The notes: generated by a model not told the origin, from the letters alone. A DNA stretch of 64,000 nt from Ralstonia sp. UNC404CL21Col (GCF_000620465.1 NZ_JIBE01000003.1:992001-1056000); one strand, 5' to 3'; positions 54,059 to 63,261 are shown, numbered from the stretch's first letter. Made by a program: numbers and translations.

Positions 54059-55938
54059 TACTTAGAACCCTTCTTCTGCAGGTAACGGCGCGACTTTTCG
54101 TCGGTCTCAGGGTCATCCTTCCAGTCCCGCAATAGGTCGCCGGCCCAGGCGCGCGATTTAAGCAGGGGGAGGAGCGCCACGTTGCGCTTGTTTCCAGGAA
54201 CCTCGAAGAGTGCCGGCGCAAGTTGAAGCCCTAGAGAAGGATGGGCGTCAGTGCAATTGAGGCATCGAATGATGTCGTCGAGCTCCCACTGACTTTCTCG
54301 GGCCTTGCGTATCGCTCGGTTGAGAATTCGTGAGACGTCTCCCTCCCCAAGGGCTGTAAGCTGTTGGACCAAAATTTTCGAAAGCTCAGTCGCCTCCATG
54401 GTTGCCTCAAGGACCTTCTTCGCTTCAGCGGACAACTCATCGTAGGCGGCAAGGCCTAAGCTGCGGTCGCGGCTCAGGTGCAGGATTGGCCGCAGATCCT
54501 TGTCTGCCAAGCGTGGAGCCAGCTTGACCCATTGCTCATAAAACGGGCCGGTCCACGACGCGTGAGGCGGTTCGTACTTCTCTGCCTTTTGTGCCGCAGT
54601 CTCAACGGAGTCCAAGAACTCGGCCTTGCCGTTTGCGTCCGAGGCTACCGCCTTGGTTAGGAATTCGAAGGCGGCACTCGATGCGCAGCGCTCGAAGAGT
54701 TGAATCTTGACAAGCTCTTCCAAGGCAAGCGGCATGCCCATCTCTTCGGCAATGGTTTGCCGAATCATGAGATTGTTGAGGAATCGCTTGATGAGTCGAG
54801 GATTGCCCGCAATTTCAGCCGAGGTAACGAGTAATGGCGCCAATTGGTCAGCAATGTCCAATTCTTTGGCCACGCGCGCCTTCTCGGGCTTGAAGGCTTC
54901 GTCGAGAAGCTCGCGCGAGATTCCCGTTGCCCACGACTTCTTGAGCAGCGCAAGAACCGAAGCTTGGCCACTCGACTGAACTTGCGAGGAGAGCCGGTCC
55001 TTTCGTGCAGCAAGTTCCGTCAAAAGGAGCGCAAGGTAAGCCTTGACCTCGTTGATGCCCAAGCGAGGAACACGCAACGGAATTTGGATGAGCTTATCGA
55101 AGTAGCTGGTGACAAGCCCTTCTTCAATGTCGACACCTTTGAAATGAGCTCGGACCGCCCCCCGAATCATGCTTTCATCCGCAGCTATCAAGAAGGCGGT
55201 TCGCTTGACGTGAAGCAGCAGCCGCATCGCCTCCAATGTTCCAATGGCGGTCGTGGGTAGACACCGATCGAGGTCATCTACAAACACCACAAGGCGAACA
55301 TCGAGTTTTTCTAGTAGCTCAGCAAATGCTCGACGCAGGCCCTCAATTTCCTTCGGCAGGGACGCTTCCGTCTTGTCCCCAATGATGTCCTTCAGCTCAG
55401 GGGAGAGCTCGGCATAGGCTTCCCGAACCGCGTTCAGGCCTTCCGCACGTTTTTCTTCATCGGAGAAACCTTGTATCAAACCGCTGACTGCGCCGAACAG
55501 CGTCCCGAGAGGGCCCGCAGCGACGGTTCCCACGGCGACGTGCGCAATCGCGGGCGCGACGATTCGGCCAAGCTTGAGCAGCTTCACACGCTTGGCGAAA
55601 TCCACCGCTTTGTCGACAAACGTTTTCCGTTTCGTTGCTTCCTCGACAAGGCGGTCTGAAACCGCTTGAAGTAGTGCCTGACGCGCGTCTTCGTAGCCCT
55701 GGTAAAGCCACGCGTTAAACTCCATGAGGATGTATGGCGGGTTCTTTCCCTCATTCTTCGTCCCTTGTTCCAGCTGAGCCTGAACAAGTTTTACGAGGGT
55801 CGATTTTCCAGCCCCCCAGCCACCGGATATTCCGATAGTGACCGGCGTGTCCCCCGCGTCCTTTATCAGATTGGCTGCCGCGTTCGCTATCAAACCGAAG
55901 TTGAGTAGGTCAACCTCAGCCTCAATGTCGTGCCACAT
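54058..55938 (-). CDS. qatA: KAP-family P-loop NTPase, QatA
   Basis: The 626-residue ATPase has Walker A GGWGAGKSTLV (39-49) and Walker B LVVFVDDLDRCLP, the DDLDR form typical of KAP NTPases. A hydrophobic stretch at about 115-150 (IAHVAVGTVAAGPLGTLFGAVSGLI) probably is the membrane insertion seen in KAP proteins. It is the first gene of the qat operon. The 620-bp region upstream holds the promoter. Confidence 0.93.
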   Translation of the reverse strand: MWHDIEAEVDLLNFGLIANAAANLIKDAGDTPVTIGISGGWGAGKSTLVKLVQAQLEQGTKNEGKNPPYILMEFNAWLYQGYEDARQALLQAVSDRLVEEATKRKTFVDKAVDFAKRVKLLKLGRIVAPAIAHVAVGTVAAGPLGTLFGAVSGLIQGFSDEEKRAEGLNAVREAYAELSPELKDIIGDKTEASLPKEIEGLRRAFAELLEKLDVRLVVFVDDLDRCLPTTAIGTLEAMRLLLHVKRTAFLIAADESMIRGAVRAHFKGVDIEEGLVTSYFDKLIQIPLRVPRLGINEVKAYLALLLTELAARKDRLSSQVQSSGQASVLALLKKSWATGISRELLDEAFKPEKARVAKELDIADQLAPLLVTSAEIAGNPRLIKRFLNNLMIRQTIAEEMGMPLALEELVKIQLFERCASSAAFEFLTKAVASDANGKAEFLDSVETAAQKAEKYEPPHASWTGPFYEQWVKLAPRLADKDLRPILHLSRDRSLGLAAYDELSAEAKKVLEATMEATELSKILVQQLTALGEGDVSRILNRAIRKARESQWELDDIIRCLNCTDAHPSLGLQLAPALFEVPGNKRNVALLPLLKSRAWAGDLLRDWKDDPETDEKSRRYLQKKGSK

Positions 55939-56238
55939 CTATTATTTTCCCGGTTCGTACGGCTATCCTGAATGCTGAATGCACCTTTCGTCTTTTGGGT
56001 GGTGGTCGAGACGACTGGCTTACACATTTCCCACGCCGGCTAAGGCTACGAGAGTGGAGCGGGCGGTTGCAGACCGAGCCAGCCTGCAACACTGCACTGT
56101 AACGGCGACTCACGTTAACTTATAAGCCGGTCTTGCGCCCATAATTCAAGGCCACTTGCGCTAGAACAATCGGCTAAAGGCTCTTCGAGAGATTAGGCGA
56201 CCATTTGTCCTCTCTTTCCATCCCCTAAACAGATAATT

Positions 56239-56283
56239 TGAGGGGGAGTAAAAATATTACCCCCTCAGCTTGGCGGTTTTTTT
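56239..56283. repeat. G/C-tract hairpin with downstream T-run
   Basis: TGAGGGGG (56239-56246) and CCCCCTCA (56260-56267) pair perfectly, and inner GTAA/TTAC bases extend the stem with one bulge. A T7 run follows 9 nt later (GGCGGTTTTTTTA). It could be a terminator reading on the plus strand, a regulatory hairpin or an element end. Confidence 0.4.
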
Positions 56284-56407
56284 AGATGTTTTGTGACACG
56301 TGAGTGAGCGACGAGCTTTGGCCGTTCCAGGCCGCCATTCCCATCGATATCACCTTCATCTCGCTGCGCAGAGTAATGAAAAACCACAAGCGAAGTACGG
56401 ACACTCC

Positions 56408-56439
56408 AAAAAATGAAGCCCCGCTTCGAACGGGGCTTT
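56408..56439 (-). terminator. Terminator of the HAD-protein gene
   Basis: On the minus strand AAGCCCCG and CGGGGCTT form an 8-bp stem with a 7-nt loop, followed after three bases by six Ts. It is about 120 bp after the HAD gene stop. Confidence 0.75.
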
Positions 56440-56557
56440 ACTCATGTGGGCTAGGCAAAAAGCGGAACACGTGCCAAACCGCTCCAACCCTAATCGGCTT
56501 ACTCTAAGCCAGGTGTCGACACCTGATGTGAGTCCTCTCGTCCGTCCTAGTGAACCT

Positions 56558-57061
56558 CTATTGGTTGAGTTTTGCCTGGAGATCAAGCTGTGACTCAGGG
56601 CTCGAGAGACCGGTCCAGCCGCTTGTCCTCACAAGGTGATATCGATCTGACTCATCCCACCCCTCATCATCGTCATCTATGGCGATCCATTCTCTCGCTA
56701 CATCAGATGAGGTCCTAGAGAGGTATCTCTTGATCTGCTCGTAGCGCGAGGCCCTCACAAACCAGTTGTCGTCTAGCCGGTGATGTCCTTCGTGGTGGCG
56801 CCCCATTGCGGAATGCCAAGTCGCACCGATAACCCTCCGTCGCAGTGAATCGGGAAGAAAGTCACGCGCCCTGCTGAATCCCAAGACACGAACCCAAGAC
56901 GTCGATAGCACAATCCGCAAGTCGGGGCACCGCTCCAAAGTCGCTGTGAGTATAGGCGTCCACATAAAGAGCTCGCCGTCGGCCCGCAAGACTGGCCGCC
57001 CATGGACTAGGTATACGGCGTCCGGATGCAGAACTCCGTCGTAGTCCAGGAACAGGATCAA
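56558..57061 (-). CDS. HAD-domain protein (Swiss-army-knife RNA-repair HAD type)
   Basis: The 167-residue protein begins FLDYDGVLHPDAVY, giving the HAD nucleophile and acid D6/D8. Motif II is IVLSTSWV and motif IV is WIAIDDDDEGW. Short single-domain HAD proteins of this type occur in mobile elements and in RNA-repair gene sets; they are thought to be phosphatases. It is 33 bp downstream of the small unknown gene on the same strand. Confidence 0.82.
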   Translation of the reverse strand: MILFLDYDGVLHPDAVYLVHGRPVLRADGELFMWTPILTATLERCPDLRIVLSTSWVRVLGFSRARDFLPDSLRRRVIGATWHSAMGRHHEGHHRLDDNWFVRASRYEQIKRYLSRTSSDVAREWIAIDDDDEGWDESDRYHLVRTSGWTGLSSPESQLDLQAKLNQ

Positions 57062-57094
57062 CTTAGAATCTCCGTTGCCTACATACGGTGGTAG

Positions 57095-57436
57095 CTAGCG
57101 CAAATCATCCCAAGCGCAGTACCGTGTTCCGTCTTTTGACTGATACAGGAAATCGCCATCCCTTTCCTCAGGTAAGAGTCGGACTGCAAGAATCATGGCG
57201 TCGTCCAAAGTGCACTGAAGAGTTATCACGCTTCCTCGCAGCAGAGATATCTCCAAGCTCTCTGTCTCTTCGACAAAGACGGCTCCGACCACATCCGACT
57301 GTTCAAGCTTCAAGTCGAAACCAAGCGTGGGCATACGAAAACAAACTTGGTCAGCAGCGGTGGCAATTCGCAATTCTGCTTCGGTAGGTCTGCTTCCATT
57401 CCGTACAGCGTTACGCCCTTTGCGACGAGTGCTCAT
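57095..57436 (-). CDS. Small protein of unknown function
   Basis: The 113-residue protein has a basic N-terminus (STRRKGRNAVRNGSRP) and a mixed alpha/beta body (VCFRMPTLGFDLKLEQSDVVGAVFVEE, CTLDDAMILAVRLLPEE) that might bind protein or nucleic acid. I do not recognise a family. It is upstream of the HAD gene and probably co-transcribed. A TTG start at 57475 in the same frame is possible. Confidence 0.6.
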   Translation of the reverse strand: MSTRRKGRNAVRNGSRPTEAELRIATAADQVCFRMPTLGFDLKLEQSDVVGAVFVEETESLEISLLRGSVITLQCTLDDAMILAVRLLPEERDGDFLYQSKDGTRYCAWDDLR

Positions 57437-57516
57437 ATCGAAGAAGTAGGTTACAGAATCTCTATTGTGACTCAAAACCCACTGACATCAAAGTTTGGTA
57501 TTAGCACTATGCGGGC

Positions 57517-57777
57517 ATGTCGATCCACCCGCCTCGCCCCGTCAGACCGGACCCTCGCCAGGTGTTGGCTGACAACATGCGGCGACTGCGGGCGGAACGC
57601 GGTTGGTCACAAGAAGAGTTGTCTTTTCGATCCGGACTGGACCGTTCTTTTTTGGCGCATGTAGAGCGATGCGCGCGTAACGCCTCGCTGGATAGCATTG
57701 AGCGCGTAGCTGCTGCATTTGAGCTTCCAATCGCAGCTCTCTTTGACGAAGACTCGTCGCAACCAAGTGGCTCTTAG
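57517..57777 (+). CDS. XRE-family helix-turn-helix regulator
   Basis: The 86-residue protein is a single HTH domain: MRRLRAERGWSQEELSFRSG, DRSFLAHVERCARNASLD, IERVAAAFELPIAALF. It is divergent from the unknown-HAD genes, with about 80 bp between starts, so it may control them. It is the only plus-strand gene of the island. Confidence 0.92.
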   Translation: MSIHPPRPVRPDPRQVLADNMRRLRAERGWSQEELSFRSGLDRSFLAHVERCARNASLDSIERVAAAFELPIAALFDEDSSQPSGS

Positions 57778-57901
57778 CCCCACCAGTTGCTCTTTCGTAG
57801 GCTGTGCCCACATCCTGGCGTACCATACGTCGAACGCCATTGGCGATGGCAGCCCCTTTGCAAAGTCGCACGGGGCTCGCCGAAGTTGATCGTTCATGTA
57901 T

Positions 57902-58309
57902 CTATTCGGTCGTACCGCGGTCTATCTTTGGCAGCGCGCGATTTAGGTCACGATCCAGGATACCCATCGCATAGGCGTTGTACTGCCAGACAACGAACTG
58001 CTGTAGCAGTGCGCTGTTCTCACGTCGAAGCCGTGCGTTTTCATTTTCGAGCCTCGCAATACGCTCAGCAGCGATGCGAATTGAGCCTGGGCTGGCGAGG
58101 CTCTCCGACACACCTGACTTGAGCCTCTCTTTGCAGCCAGCAAAAGCTTGCTGCACTCGAGCACAGTGATAGAGCGTCTGCCTGGTCGGAGATAAGCCGA
58201 TGATCGGCGCGCATGCCTGACTCAATGCATCCCAGGTAAGTTTCCCTTGCCAGCCGTCCAGCAACTGAACAATCCTAAGGATGTCATCGTCGGTCAGATG
58301 CCTAGCCAC
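57902..58309 (-). CDS. Coiled-coil accessory protein of the recombinase module (TnpC-like)
   Basis: The 135-residue protein has an N-terminal helical part (LTDDDILRIVQLLDGWQGKLTWDAL) that resembles a DNA-binding fold and a coiled coil (RIAAERIARLENENARLRRENSALL). It overlaps the 3' end of the third recombinase gene by 8 bp. In Tn554-type elements a small TnpC follows TnpA and TnpB; the size and position match, though similarity cannot be measured here. Confidence 0.7.
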   Translation of the reverse strand: MARHLTDDDILRIVQLLDGWQGKLTWDALSQACAPIIGLSPTRQTLYHCARVQQAFAGCKERLKSGVSESLASPGSIRIAAERIARLENENARLRRENSALLQQFVVWQYNAYAMGILDRDLNRALPKIDRGTTE

Positions 58310-60389
58310 GATCGATTTCCTTTCTTACCCCAACCGGCCGCGCCCTAGCTGATGACTTGATTGCGCGTGGCTGCACAGTGCCACCGAGCGCTCTACGAAT
58401 GGGGCTGAACTCGTCCGGATCATGGAGCCGTACGATCGTTCCGTCGGGAACTGAGGGTTCCTCGAGAATCGCGATCAACTGCCGCAACCGTGTTTCGGTC
58501 TTTGCATGTATGTCATACCATCGGTCGGCGCCCGCAGTCCCGTTTGCGATTTCGATTGAAGCTCGTTTACATAGGTTCGATACCTGCTCAAGACGATGCT
58601 TGAGGCGCTCTAGCCTTTGGTCCCCCTTGATACAGACCTGCTCCGTACAGTTGAGGCAATCCCGAAAGCGTTGGCAAGGTGACATGACGAAATCATGGAC
58701 ACAGAAACCGAATTCGGTGACGTGAGCAGTCGGCGCTGCCAGTCCGTTGAACTCCTGCTGTGTCATAGGGATGCGCTCCGCAAGCCGCTGCGCAATTTCC
58801 TGCATCGGTCGATCAAAAGAGAGTGCAGGATCCCGCGATCGCAACATGTCCACGAGTTCAAATTCGGACATGTGATCGTATGCGCGGTTTTGCCGAACGT
58901 CTGTTCGGCCTGACCAACGAGCCAGCTCTGCTTGGCTGAGTCCCCCTCGCTGCGCCAGTGTATTCAAATAGTGTCGAAATTGGTGGGACGACACCTTCAG
59001 TGATGCATCCCAACCGTGGCGCATGAAAATCGATTTTCCTTTGCCATCCGCTTTGCGCCTTAGGTCTGTGTTGAAGACGTTCACGGTGGGGCGCTCGAGA
59101 CGCACTGGGCATGGGAATATGACATCGGTTCTTAGTTGCCCCCTGAGAAAAGCAAAAAGCGCGTCGCGATAGCGCAACCTTCGCCGAACGTCAAACCACG
59201 GAAACTGTCGGGGAAGATAGGTACGTGCCCACCGATTAAGATCCGACAGGGTGTAGCTATAAGGGCTCTGCGACAGCCCTCTTCCATTAAGTTGACCTTT
59301 CGCAACACGCCGGTCACCACTGAGATCGAGCGCAGCAGCAATTTCTTCTGCGCCAAGCAGCGTCTCTTCCGAGACAGCCGGGCAATCTAAATGCCTATAG
59401 AACAGCTGCGGCGCATCTTCCAGCCAACCGGCCAAACGACGAGCATCTTCAGTAACTCGACGCACACGCGCGATCGCCTCAATTGCAAGCGACTCCATTG
59501 AGCTGGGTATCCACTTGATACCCGATACACCACCCTTTCCTGGTTGAAATCGCCAGCCGTAGGCGCGTTTGCCATCTCGTCTTGCTTCCCACACTTCGCA
59601 GTCCGCTGGCAACGATAGAAGTTCCGATATCCGACAAGGCGCGCACAACAACATGGCTGCGACAGAAGAGGTGAAGATGTCGCGAGCCTCCGTCGGGCGC
59701 GACGCAAAAATCGCGGCCAGGGCCTCTAGCACCGTGTCGCTCGGCAATTTGCTAAGTTGACGCTGTCTCGCTGCAGCTCCAGTACGAACAACACTGTTCG
59801 GCCTTGCAACCGGATTCTTCCAATCCAAATGTGCCTTTGTCAGTCCTTTCTCTCTTAGAAAGGATGCGAGCAGAGCAAGCTCCCGGCCTACGGCGTAAGC
59901 GACGCCCGCGGAGTATGCTTCGCGTCCCAGTGTGACCGCATGATCCAGCACTCTGCCACTGATATCCGTGACAGACGGTGCGTTCCCCCTCATAACAAGT
60001 GCTCTTTCTACGCAGCGCAGAGCGATAATCTTGCGCACCCCAGAGCGTGGGTAGAGTCCCTCTTGATAGCGACAGTAGGCCTTAGCGAAGTCAAGGAACG
60101 GTTGCCGCATCACCAACTCTGAGCACAGCACACGTCCACGGTGCTCTATGTTTCCGAAGGTGAAACCGGTCCCTCGCCAACAGTTCTGCTCCCAATTCAG
60201 GTCGCCCCCATAGACTGCGATACTGTGGCGACAGTACTTGATGAACGCCCTCAAGTTCGCTTCGACGTTACGCGTATGCCGGGGAGCGAAGTAGATGATC
60301 TCAGCCAAGACGCCTCCGAGCACCCGACTGCCCTCTCCGAGCCTCGCACAGCCTGATGACCTGAGCCACCGCCAGCATGGTGCGATCAT
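58302..60389 (-). CDS. Tyrosine recombinase/integrase, third of trio
   Basis: The protein (up to 695 residues) is a large tyrosine recombinase. The catalytic site shows CAPCRISELLSLP (Arg I), SSHQFRHYLNTL (H-x-x-R box), ARWSGR (Trp in place of the third His) and a NRAYDHM tyrosine. A C-terminal Cys cluster (FGFCVHDFVMSPCQRFRDCLNCTEQVC) probably binds zinc. A TTG at 60308 just after GGAGG in the end of the previous gene is an alternative start to the ATG at 60389, which overlaps that gene by 89 bp. Confidence 0.85.
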   Translation of the reverse strand: MIAPCWRWLRSSGCARLGEGSRVLGGVLAEIIYFAPRHTRNVEANLRAFIKYCRHSIAVYGGDLNWEQNCWRGTGFTFGNIEHRGRVLCSELVMRQPFLDFAKAYCRYQEGLYPRSGVRKIIALRCVERALVMRGNAPSVTDISGRVLDHAVTLGREAYSAGVAYAVGRELALLASFLREKGLTKAHLDWKNPVARPNSVVRTGAAARQRQLSKLPSDTVLEALAAIFASRPTEARDIFTSSVAAMLLCAPCRISELLSLPADCEVWEARRDGKRAYGWRFQPGKGGVSGIKWIPSSMESLAIEAIARVRRVTEDARRLAGWLEDAPQLFYRHLDCPAVSEETLLGAEEIAAALDLSGDRRVAKGQLNGRGLSQSPYSYTLSDLNRWARTYLPRQFPWFDVRRRLRYRDALFAFLRGQLRTDVIFPCPVRLERPTVNVFNTDLRRKADGKGKSIFMRHGWDASLKVSSHQFRHYLNTLAQRGGLSQAELARWSGRTDVRQNRAYDHMSEFELVDMLRSRDPALSFDRPMQEIAQRLAERIPMTQQEFNGLAAPTAHVTEFGFCVHDFVMSPCQRFRDCLNCTEQVCIKGDQRLERLKHRLEQVSNLCKRASIEIANGTAGADRWYDIHAKTETRLRQLIAILEEPSVPDGTIVRLHDPDEFSPIRRALGGTVQPRAIKSSARARPVGVRKEIDRG

Positions 60390-61878
60390 TGATCGCGCTT
60401 ATTTGCTCATCTTCCACCAGCGCACTGATTCTTTCCTTGTCCTCCTGGAGTAGATCAAGCACCTCTCGATGAGGGCCATCCACCCACGGCTGGAAATGAC
60501 GGCAGGTGTAGCAAGCAATCGGGGCCAATGCACCACAAAAACCATAGTGCCCGCATGTCCCCAAGCTGCTCCCTGTATCGGTTCGAACTCGGCTCGCAAT
60601 AGTATTGCCACGAATGGCATCGCTCTCACAATCGACCAAAACTCCAGCGAACGCTTGGGCAAGTGGCGCGAGCTGCAAAGCTACGGCTGCATTGATCGCG
60701 TCTACATGCTCCGGAACGTCCTCGACGTAGACACGGGCATTCTGGATATCGCTGTGGTCTAGAAGCTCCGCGATAACCAACTCGCCGTACCCCGCTCTCG
60801 CCGCCCTCGTGGCAAAGGTTCTTCTCAATCTCGTTGGAAAAATCCTCAGTTGTCCACCAGTGCGTTCGGACATGACATTCACTGTCTGAACAATCGTCAC
60901 AAGGCATTTCCTGAGCACCTCCGTCCCCAAGTGGAAGAAATCTCTTCTCATGCAACTGTTGAAATCCGCCTCAGACAAAGTGCGACTCCTCACCAACCGA
61001 TGCCATCTTGGGAAAATAGGGATGAGAGCGGAAATCTCTTCATTCATCACGCAGTTTGGAAACAGCCCCTCTACCAGCCTTCTGTTTTCCTCAATTAGAA
61101 GCCTCAGCGCATCACCAATATCTGAATTGAGTGCCACAGGCTTAAATTCATCCCTCCAAAGCTGGCCTCTCTGCTTTCTTCGAGGAATTTTTATTACGTA
61201 GCTTCGCGCACCATCAGACGAATCAATGCGAAATAGATCACCCGCCTTCAAATCTCCTATTTGTTGAGGTCGACGCCCTGTTGCAAGAAAGAGAAGAACG
61301 AAAACAAACTCCGCCAAACAAATTATTTTCTTTTCGAAGGCATTAACCACGCCGGCGGCGACGCTCTCATACTCGAGATCTGACAGCGCACCTCTGAGAG
61401 AACAGCGAAGCCGCACGGCCTCACCTTTCTTGTTCCCCCGCAGCTTAATTTCATTCAAAACTGAAATTGTGTCGTCGTCGACGCCGGGATATCCCAGTCG
61501 ATTCCAAGTTCTTAGTAACCCTCTTACTACCCCCAAGTGCCATTCGTGCGCCTCATCTAGAGTTGCCCGGTAGGACAAGATGTGCTCTGGCAAAACTCTC
61601 TTGAGCGGGAACACTCCGCTAGCGTGATGAGCAAACACTTTGAATCGGCCAACTATATTCGCTGTGTGTGCTGCCGAGGCAGTTACCGCGTAGTACTCAA
61701 GGACTTTGCGAAAACTGCTGCGTGCGGGCTCCTGCAGCAGCCCGAAGATGAAATCAAGGCCAACGCTGACATCTCGCGAAAGCCTCCATCGATCAACGCT
61801 AGGATCAAAGGTGTAGCCATCGCGTGAAGCCATCAAAAATTTGGCGTTCTTCGGTTTTTGAGAACTAATGCTCGCCAC
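60301..61878 (-). CDS. Tyrosine recombinase/integrase, second of trio
   Basis: The 525-residue protein has FLATGRRPQQIGDLK (Arg I), TRLRRTFATRAARAGYG (box II; a Thr is where the His of H-x-x-R is expected), ELLDHSDIQNARVYVEDV (third His and catalytic Tyr). A Cys-rich C-terminus (GTCGHYGFCGALAPIACYTCRHF) is typical of the larger integrases of this class. It overlaps the first recombinase gene by 14 bp and the third by up to 89 bp. Confidence 0.87.
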   Translation of the reverse strand: MASISSQKPKNAKFLMASRDGYTFDPSVDRWRLSRDVSVGLDFIFGLLQEPARSSFRKVLEYYAVTASAAHTANIVGRFKVFAHHASGVFPLKRVLPEHILSYRATLDEAHEWHLGVVRGLLRTWNRLGYPGVDDDTISVLNEIKLRGNKKGEAVRLRCSLRGALSDLEYESVAAGVVNAFEKKIICLAEFVFVLLFLATGRRPQQIGDLKAGDLFRIDSSDGARSYVIKIPRRKQRGQLWRDEFKPVALNSDIGDALRLLIEENRRLVEGLFPNCVMNEEISALIPIFPRWHRLVRSRTLSEADFNSCMRRDFFHLGTEVLRKCLVTIVQTVNVMSERTGGQLRIFPTRLRRTFATRAARAGYGELVIAELLDHSDIQNARVYVEDVPEHVDAINAAVALQLAPLAQAFAGVLVDCESDAIRGNTIASRVRTDTGSSLGTCGHYGFCGALAPIACYTCRHFQPWVDGPHREVLDLLQEDKERISALVEDEQISAINDRTMLAVAQVIRLCEARRGQSGARRRLG

Positions 61879-63187
61879 GCCGAACCTCTCCGCAAAGGAT
61901 GTCCTCTTGCAGCTTTAGAGCCGCCTCCCTCGCCTTACCCTCGATGTGTCTCCGCATATAGGTTGCTGCTGAGCCAGACCCCTCTCTCCAACCCATAAAA
62001 TAGGAACGCATTTTCTCCTCGTTCGGATCCCTGATGCGCCGAGCATCCATCAACTCTGAGAATCGATCATTAACTGTATGGCGTAGAATATGTGGCGATA
62101 TAAACGCAAGATGTGCGGGGTCGGCACAACGCAAGGTCCCGAATATCTTTGCCAGCCCCTTCGCCGAAAGGGGTTGTCCACAATATGGCCCCGGCCGATG
62201 CGTAACTAGTAGAAATGCGTGGCGCTTTGCTGCTCTATAGTGACGTCGCTCGTTGAGTACATACTCAAAAATTTGCCGCGCGAGGGACTCGCTAACCGGC
62301 AGACGACGATCCAATGTCTTCGCGACAGGTTGGTTGGCACGGGGATCCGTAGGATCGCCATGGCGCCGAGCAATCACCACTTCATTGCATTGGAAATCAA
62401 AATCACTCACCTTTAAGGCCAACAGCTCCCCTGCCCGGATACCCAATTCGCCCAAAATACGAACAATCAACGCATTCCTGTTTTGAACGGTTTCAGAGAA
62501 AGGATTAATTGAAGCCGTGGGCCTGATCAGCTCTGCCAGCGCCATCTGACTTGCCGAATCCAGTCCATGACGTGCCAGCGAAGGGCAGCGACGACGAGGT
62601 TGCGGGCGACTACCAAGCAAGCACCCGATCATCTGCTCGAAGGTACGTTTGCCTGTCGACTCCGACTGTGGTGAAGACTCTAGGAGGTGGTTGCCAAGCC
62701 ACCGCAAGTATTGAGCAATGTAGCTAAGCTTGATGTACTGCGTGCTCAGACCAACAGTACCGCTAGCCTTCGAGCTAACGGCGCGCACACTCTCCGTTCT
62801 TCGCGACGTCCCGGGGACCTTGGGATAAGTTGGGGGAATGACTGCAGCATGAGCGACCGAGTATTCCCGAGCATCATGTCGAAGTTGGGTCGTGACACGT
62901 AGCGACTCGATCTCGGCTCCCGTGAGGAATAGCCGAGTCAGAAAACGCTGTTCCAGATCAACATGCCTTACTTCTGCCCAAACCAGCAAGCCACGTATAG
63001 CACCCAGGGCCGCGAGCATCGTGTTCGGTGCCTTGCTTGCATTCCGTATCTGTGTTGTCACGAAAAGCGTGGCCATCGCATGGGGCACACCATCTTTCCC
63101 CAACAGCAACGGAAATCGCTCGCCATCCGCGAAAGTTACGATGCGTGTTCGTAACAGCTGGCGTGGAACCTCGCTCGCTTCGGACAT
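61865..63187 (-). CDS. Tyrosine recombinase/integrase, first of trio
   Basis: The 440-residue protein has LGELGIRAGELLALK (Arg I), SPHILRHTVNDRF (H-x-x-R box), MGWREGSGSAATYMRRH (catalytic Tyr). Start MSEASEVPRQL at 63187 was chosen because GGGG lies upstream and the extension to 63274 runs into the ssb terminator. It is nearest the right end of the island. Confidence 0.88.
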   Translation of the reverse strand: MSEASEVPRQLLRTRIVTFADGERFPLLLGKDGVPHAMATLFVTTQIRNASKAPNTMLAALGAIRGLLVWAEVRHVDLEQRFLTRLFLTGAEIESLRVTTQLRHDAREYSVAHAAVIPPTYPKVPGTSRRTESVRAVSSKASGTVGLSTQYIKLSYIAQYLRWLGNHLLESSPQSESTGKRTFEQMIGCLLGSRPQPRRRCPSLARHGLDSASQMALAELIRPTASINPFSETVQNRNALIVRILGELGIRAGELLALKVSDFDFQCNEVVIARRHGDPTDPRANQPVAKTLDRRLPVSESLARQIFEYVLNERRHYRAAKRHAFLLVTHRPGPYCGQPLSAKGLAKIFGTLRCADPAHLAFISPHILRHTVNDRFSELMDARRIRDPNEEKMRSYFMGWREGSGSAATYMRRHIEGKAREAALKLQEDILCGEVRRGEH

Positions 63188-63261
63188 TGGCTGCCCCTTG
63201 CAAACGTAACGGTTCTCTACGGTGGCAAATAAACCACCAGATTTCAAGTAAATCTGACGTA

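Larger units (their letters stand above)
55939..56557. other. Intergenic region upstream of qatA
   Basis: About 620 bp, AT-rich compared with the host. It contains the hairpin at 56239-56283 and the HAD-gene terminator at 56408-56439. A 67-codon plus-strand frame (56304-56507) runs through the terminator and is unlikely to be a gene. The qatA promoter is expected within 55,940-56,200. Confidence 0.5.

Noticed and set aside
56304-56507. 67-codon plus-strand frame
   Set aside because: It runs through a minus-strand terminator hairpin, has no family likeness and no good ribosome site.
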